Below, one piece after another: positions 57,201 to 64,000 of a stretch of 64,000 bases of DNA. This DNA comes from Ypsolopha sequella (lineage: Eukaryota > Arthropoda > Insecta > Lepidoptera > Ypsolophidae). Position 1 is the first letter of the stretch. Each line of letters begins with the position of its first letter. Below the pieces are notes generated by a model, which saw only the letters and a list, made by a program, of their open reading frames with translations, was not told the DNA's origin and ran no database searches. Made by a program: the position numbers and the translations under genes. The stretch lies in the NCBI GenBank assembly GCA_934047225.1, contig OW204012.1, positions 15,004,001 through 15,068,000 of the forward strand. Reading direction: 5' to 3'.

Positions 57201-60200
57201 CCACACATTATATCGTATCAAAGTGTGAAAAAAAAAGAGAATGCAGGAGGCACCGACCTTTTTGGTGACATCCTCTTGCTTTAGAAGGAGGCCAAGAGAA
57301 TTAATAGCAAAGTGGTCTCTGTCTACCCCAGTGGGACACATGTTATATTGTGTAAATAAGGAATTAATGAAAGGATATCTTTCGTTTAGCATAATATTTT
57401 TTCCAGTCCCCTAAAAATCAGTATTCTTGCAGAATTATCAGAAAAGAAAGATTTTATTTTAGTTAGTAAGAAAGCAATAAATAAAATACATTTTACGTTA
57501 AATTTTGGTGTGGAATTTGAAGATTTCAAAACATATTTTTTCATTTACTTTAATGCTACTTTTAATAGGTTTTTTAGGCTTTAAACATACCTTTATTTAT
57601 GTTCTACGCGTTCAGAGTCTCATTCATGCACACGTCACGTAAAAATTATGACAAAAACAAGAAATTTATTCAGGTATCATTTATTTCCATATCTTCAACA
57701 ATAATCTTACCTGGTTACTTTTTTGGATAATACTTTAGTTTTCTTATTTCGAGTGCTTTAAGTAGTTGTGATTTTATGAATTCAACCACTGCTAAAATAT
57801 TTTTTTTCTACTTGAAAACTATCGCTTAGCGTAGTCAAATTTAAAACACGTAGAATAGAACTATTAATAAGTGAAATAACAAAAAACGGTATTTAAAAAA
57901 TTATTTTAAGAACATTTATCAAATCGAAACTTATCGAGAGTTTAAAACACAAAACGCGTCGAAATTTCCCTCAGTTTCGCTGGGACATCGCAGCGTTCAG
58001 ACGTGTGTTGTGTAGCTCGACGTCATTTTACCTCCCGCTCGCACGGTTGCTCCCTTTCCCTCGCGTAGATTCTTATGGAGAGGCGAACTGTACCATGAAA
58101 GTTGCTCTACTTGAATATTGCACTTATCATTTAATAAGTAAACAACTATGGATAAAATATTTTTTGAATACCTATCTTAAGAAATCCCTGTTTCGATAAA
58201 ATAAAGTCTAATCTACGTCCGTCCGTATTGAAATACTGTACGCTGTGAACAGCATCATAACTTTAGCACCGTAAAAATAAAGACATGAAATTTGGCACAA
58301 AAAATAGCATTAATTTGAAATTGTTTAAAATATTTTCAAAACAAAAGTGAGAAAAATAGAAAATATCCTAAAAATACAATATGGATATCAAACTGTAGAC
58401 ACTAAAAAGGTGATTGTAAAAATATATACTTTTACTATATTTACTGGCACTGGTTTTGTGAAATCTTTAAAAAAACCACAAAAATGTGTATGTCCAAAAC
58501 TGGTAGACCGAAAAATATGAAAAAAATGTCTATTATAGATAGATAGAACTGACCAATAACCGGGAAAACTATAGTGATTTAAAAATATAAAAAGAAGTAA
58601 AATAATTTTTTTTTTTTTTTTTTTATAAAAATACAATATGGGTATCACATTGTAGGTATTAAAAAGCTTATATATATATTAATTATATATAGTTTGGCTA
58701 TCACAGAACAAAATACTTGCATTTTTGCAGTTTGGACGAGTGAGCAGCAACCGATGAAAGTCGAATATATAGAAAGGGATAAATTATTTTGGGAGTCAAA
58801 AATGCTTGGCCCTTTAACGCAATTCTATCATAATTGTCTACTGCCAGAATTAATTGACTCGCGCCTTGAGCGTTCTATGGCAATAAAAGACCCGCCGCAT
58901 ATAATAGCCGCCATTGAAAATAAAAATCAAAAATATTCCCAAAAGAAAACTTACGGTACAATGAAGCTAAGTTTAAAAAAATAGGCAGTTATAAGTTATA
59001 ACTACCTATTTTTTTTGTAATTAATTACCAACATTTAGTTTAAGTAGTAGATTTCAAAGTCACTGACAATAGCTATGATCCTTTGATTGTTTTTAAATAA
59101 AAGAATTGCATGATTATCATTCTTTTATTTACTTTTGCTCCCAGAAAATCCCTCGTATACCTTGTCTTTATTATATAATGAAAATTTTTTAGATTTAAAG
59201 ACAACGCATAACAATCTAACGACAGCGTAGCAGTCGAGGTAAACACGTGCAAGCCAATCACAACAAACAAGAACACTCATTTCTTAGAATCTTCAGTAAA
59301 TCCATTATACGCACGATGCCGACTGTTGCCGAAGCTACATCCTTTTTATTACTTTACTTACTTTTATTTAAAATATCTTAAAAAGCTATCGAAGTCACTA
59401 AAACCGACGAGATAACAACGTGCTAGACAATAATGCATCAAAACAAAAGAACGTACGCAGCTGCGGTTCTTATCATTAAAATATCACATTTCTAAAACTA
59501 AATTTTTTACCTTTTTAGTCATAATCATGGACACACAAACTGACAGACACTTAAATACCGTAAGAGTTTCTATTTTTGATATTATATTACTTAAAGAACT
59601 GATTGTAATATGTGTTTGAGTATTAGGAATATATAATTTTAAATGTTTTCAATGTTACAATTTGATTATTAATTTTCTACATTTACAAATTTTATATTTT
59701 ATGTCAGGCATTAGTTAAATGAAAATCTTGATGAATAAAGAAATTTTCGGGCACAACTACACGCTTTTTAGGGCATGCAGGTTTCCTTAGAAATTTTCCT
59801 TTGTATTCCTTATTCTGAGGTTTGGGCAGATCGTAAAGTACCTATGAAATCAAAAATCTTTCCCCAAAAGTAAAAAATAGGTGCGACGACGAGTGAAGCG
59901 AAGCGGAGCGAGGAGGAGCATGTTAGATTTACATGTTAATACATTTGGAGAGCCGAGCGAGGCGACCCTCCCAATTTTAACAGAAATACGATATGGCCAA
60001 CCAGATCATGAAATAGTCAATTTTACGATAAGGCGACGACATATATATATATATATATTAATATATATACAAGTATTTACCATGGCCGAATAAAACATGG
60101 TCTGTTCCTTTGGTTTCCATTCCAAAACATAAGCTTGCTACAATTTGAATCCTGACAACAGGATAGCATATAAAATTTTGTATGAGTGCGAATGAATGAC

Positions 60201-63200
60201 ACGAGAGCTCGTACGGCGACACTGATATTTTTAAATATTTGGAACGCACCAGACCTTGGTGACGTCATCTTACGTGCTTGCCATTTTATGTCATTATTTC
60301 ATGATAAGGAAAATAGTTTTAAGTTATTTTGTTTACAAAAAGGTTTATACTATTCATAACATTGATGAGTATTTTTGTTGTTGAAATTAAACTTAAACAA
60401 ATTTAATTTTGATTTTTTGCTTATCTTTATGATCAGATTTGCAGAAGTTGTGTGAAACGTTTGAGTAAAAATAAGCGTATAATACTGGCAATATCTAATG
60501 GCGTTTTTTCCATTTGTTGTCATCTTTGTTGCACGAGAGTGAATTTAATAGTTTGTTTTCACTCTACACAGAGATTCCCAAAGGTTGAAGCGCGTTTCCC
60601 AGTTGCAGATGAGCTGATTATTAAATGATAAATTGATAATCTCATCAAGCAATAATGGGCGGTTTTGCGATCCGTAATTGTAAAAATCGCTCTGAAAAAG
60701 GCGGAATAATTAGACTTTTTACTTTTCCCAAAAATGAATTGATGGCTCAAGAGTGGCTTCGCTATTGTGGCCCAAAAGCCAGCATCAGAAATTGTAAGTC
60801 CTACTTACCCCATTTATCCAATATAATTGTATATATACTTACATCGTTTCCTATTTACAAGGATTTTTACAATATTTACAGTACATACAAGGTATTTCGG
60901 GGCGCGAAAAATCAATCTGTTATGTATCTAGATCTCATATTTGTGAAAAAATGTTCTATTTTGCGAGTTTCCACGAGCAAATTGGCTGTAATTGTACAAG
61001 TTTGAAAGGATGATGCAACTCTTTCCTTGGCGTTTGGTCCAAAATTTGAAAACCTTTTATCCACAAATGAAACCTATGCCAATCCATAGATCAGCAGTAG
61101 CAACTTTTAGCACGACACCAAAAAAATCTAAGAAGGGAAAACAGATATGGTGATAAGAATGTAAAAAAAATATAATGTGTTTTTTTCTTATTCATGATAT
61201 TTCATGGCTGCGTTTCTGTTTATTATGCGTTTAATCACTTCTTTCGAGTTGCAACTATTTTTTTTAACCGAGACGTAAGATTGGCATACGGTATCACATT
61301 TTTTTTTACGCATTAATAAATAATGGTTTCTTTCCAACATTATTTTTCGACATGTAAAATTTTTTTTTTTTTTTGGTCGACTTCACTATCTGGATATCCT
61401 TCGAAAAAATTACATGAATAATTAAAATTTTTTGGGGATGATTTCTAGGCAAAAGACCAGATAAAATAATAATAAAAAATTCCTCGTGAATTTATCAATT
61501 CCGTGCTCTCTCACGTTCATGTATTTTTTTTGCTGCATTTTTTTTCGTAGTAATTATTTTGGTCTATGTGTGGTATTTATTCTAAAAAAAGTAAGTTATA
61601 GTGACAAATTTTATGTAATATTTATATGAAGCTCTAAGATCACGTTAAATTTCGTTACGTGCAGAAGTTAGTGTAGAGTTTTCCATACGCTTTATTTATT
61701 ACTTTGAATGGCGAATTTTCACTAGTATTTTCTTTCACAGCGAGAGTGTGTTCAATTCATTTTGCGACTTCTGACTACATAAAGCCATTAAGGGACATTT
61801 TATTGAATACTTCCCACTTTAGCCGCCACACCCATCCCTCTGCAGCTGAAAAGTTAAAATCCACATGCATTCCTAGTAATTTATTTCTAAGGACATACAA
61901 ATTTCCACGATTCCCGAATTTTAAAGTTTGAGAACCGTCGATAGCGTGATGACGTACTCAAGTTCCCCCATTTTGGAACACAAAACCTCCACACATCACC
62001 AAGGAACATACCTTGTTTTATTATACCATGGTATTTACAATGTCTTGGGCACGTTCATAAACTAGGGATCGCGACATGGGTTTTATTGCCGCCTCTGTCG
62101 CACGCGTTGAAAATTTTATACGCTATCCTGCTGTCAGTCTTGGAACCTGACGAAAGTGTTAATTAATGAACGGGGGTCTGTGTACACAATACACGACAAA
62201 CAAAAAATTCACTCGAACAGTTCGAAGTTGAACTCGATTTGAAATTAATCGAATTCGTAATCGAATGAAATTGATTAACGAATGGAAGCACCGGAATAGG
62301 CCGGTGAGTGACCTTTCTTCATAACTGTCAAAACGCGGAAATTGTAAATTGAACAATTTCTACAATTTTCATTATAAATTTCATGTTTATTCATATTAAT
62401 TAACAACCAACCCACCTTTATTACAATCTCGTCATACACCACCACTCATTACAACAAACTAAGTGCTTTAAAAAGTGTTAAATGACCACCGAGTGGTAAT
62501 TTGTAAGAGTACCGTGTGACTTGTTTTTGTGCAGTTATTTTTGGGCGTATTACTGTGTTTACTTCCTAAACAAGCTAAATGGAGCCCAGAGAAGAGTACC
62601 ACGACCCGGACTATGCTGGAACATCGACCAGTATCAAGGAAGAGCCTGAATTATTTGCAGAAGTCGATAGGGTCCAGAAAATCAAAACCATTATTTGCCG
62701 AGAGTTTTCAAACGAGCTGGAGGCCAGAGAGAATGAGATTAATTTGATCGACCAGCGGTTAGTATAATTCCATGACGCTTAACTCCGTGTAAATGCGTCA
62801 GCTTTCGAGGTTATTTTCTTTTACTAGGAAAAGTGTTGATATGAGTCATGTATGTTGTCAATTTGTTTGTTTTGTTTGGTAAATTGCTGTTTGTTTTTAA
62901 AAGTAGATAACAGTGTGAGTTTAATGCAATTTAGAGCTCTGTTGCAGTTTCAATAGCTCAAGATGATGATCAGCTGATAGAACAAAACACTTAAGAAGTG
63001 TGTTCATTAAGAAAACCTAGGCTGGTTAGGAACACACGGGTTGCAATGCTGAGTTTTTAGTTTTTGAATCATGTTGTTACCAAACATTATTTGACCATAT
63101 TTACGTTAAATTTATTACAGTTGTTTACCAGTCATTTTGACATGCCTATGCGAACACTGCCATTTTTTTCATACATACATACCTACATATATATTCATGC

Positions 63201-64000
63201 CTGTCTCCCAGAACCGACTCTTCTGGGAGACAGGCGTGAATACAAATTTCCATCTGCTACAATCCTGACACACCTCTTCTGTTTCGCCTCTTCCACATCC
63301 ATCAATCTAGTCATACAAGCTCTTCTATTCCTGGTACTTTTGACATTGCCCTTCTTCAATATCTCGCCAACCTTGGTAGCATACATCCTTCTAGGGCGGC
63401 CTGGTCGAGCTCTACCTTCGACTTGTGCCCCATAAATTTCTTTCATCACTCTACCTTCATGTATCAGTTCATTCATCCTCTCTACATGTCCAAACCACCG
63501 AAGCAGTCCTTTTTCTATTCTAGTCACTACATCTTCTTTCAGGCCACAACATTCACGATTGACAATATTTTTCACTCTATTATTCAATGCATTAATTCTA
63601 CTTTGATCTTTATCTTGCCATACCCACCATTCACTAACATATATAAGTGTAGGAGCCAACACTCCATTATGAACCGCTAAACATTCCTTTGCAGTCACAT
63701 TTTGGCTACCCATAAAGGAGTATAAGGCTCAGTTCACTTTATTTCCCACATTCACTATTCTTTCAATTTCACCGTCACACTTTACATTGCGTGTAAATAG
63801 ACAACCCAGATAGAGAAACTTGTTAACCTGTTCTACTTCCTCATCTCCAATCTTAACCTTGCACTCTGTCACCGCTTCATCCCTCATTATCACCATAACC
63901 ATTGTTTTTCCTACATTTATTTTCATTACTTTCTTTTGAAAGGCATCATCTATAATCATTACCATTTGATAAGCAACTCCCCTAACTTCAGTCCACATTC

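Overview
The window reads as nuclear DNA of a moth or butterfly (Lepidoptera). It is AT-rich with short, widely spaced coding exons, GT-AG introns and very dense interspersed repeats. The dispersed families resemble ones typical of lepidopteran genomes: the GGTTCCGTACC repeats with GTCT/GTCC tracts, CCTAGTTCGTCCACTG LINE tails, CATACATA-tailed LINE fragments and ATATATTTCGGCCC repeats. There is no operon structure and nothing prokaryotic or viral.

Layout. 1-1400 is a 40-bp satellite carrying a tRNA B-box-like motif. 1.4-26.2 kb is a gene-poor repeat desert: LINE 3' ends, a tRNA-derived SINE, a hAT-like element with an 8-bp target duplication, many terminal-inverted-repeat elements and long hairpins. 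26,273-40,484 (+) is a complete five-exon dihydrofolate reductase gene (185 aa) whose introns are swollen by repeats. These include a CR1/Jockey-like LINE with a 338-codon open frame and a roughly 4.5-kb inverted duplication in the last intron. 44,584-54,230 (-) is a complete three-exon gene for a BTBD10/KCTD20-type BTB protein (390 aa), tail-to-tail with DHFR. 54.2-62.5 kb is intergenic and holds nested Tc1-like elements, an orphan exon-like block, and THAP- and YqaJ-domain fragments of a mobile element. 62,579-62,757 (+) is the first coding exon of a YEATS2-like gene that runs out of the window; its first intron contains a LINE fragment (63.2-64 kb).

The three host genes are functionally unrelated housekeeping genes: folate reduction, Akt/phosphatase-linked signalling, and ATAC histone acetyltransferase scaffold. 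What stands out is the repeat architecture around them. A possible alternative terminal exon of DHFR lies in its second intron. LINE tails end 10 and about 23 nt before two DHFR splice acceptors. The 40-bp satellite has a 760-bp higher-order register. Hairpin elements recur inside one dispersed repeat family. Coordinates of repeats are by eye and usually good to within about 10-20 bases; exon boundaries were checked base by base against frame and GT/AG.
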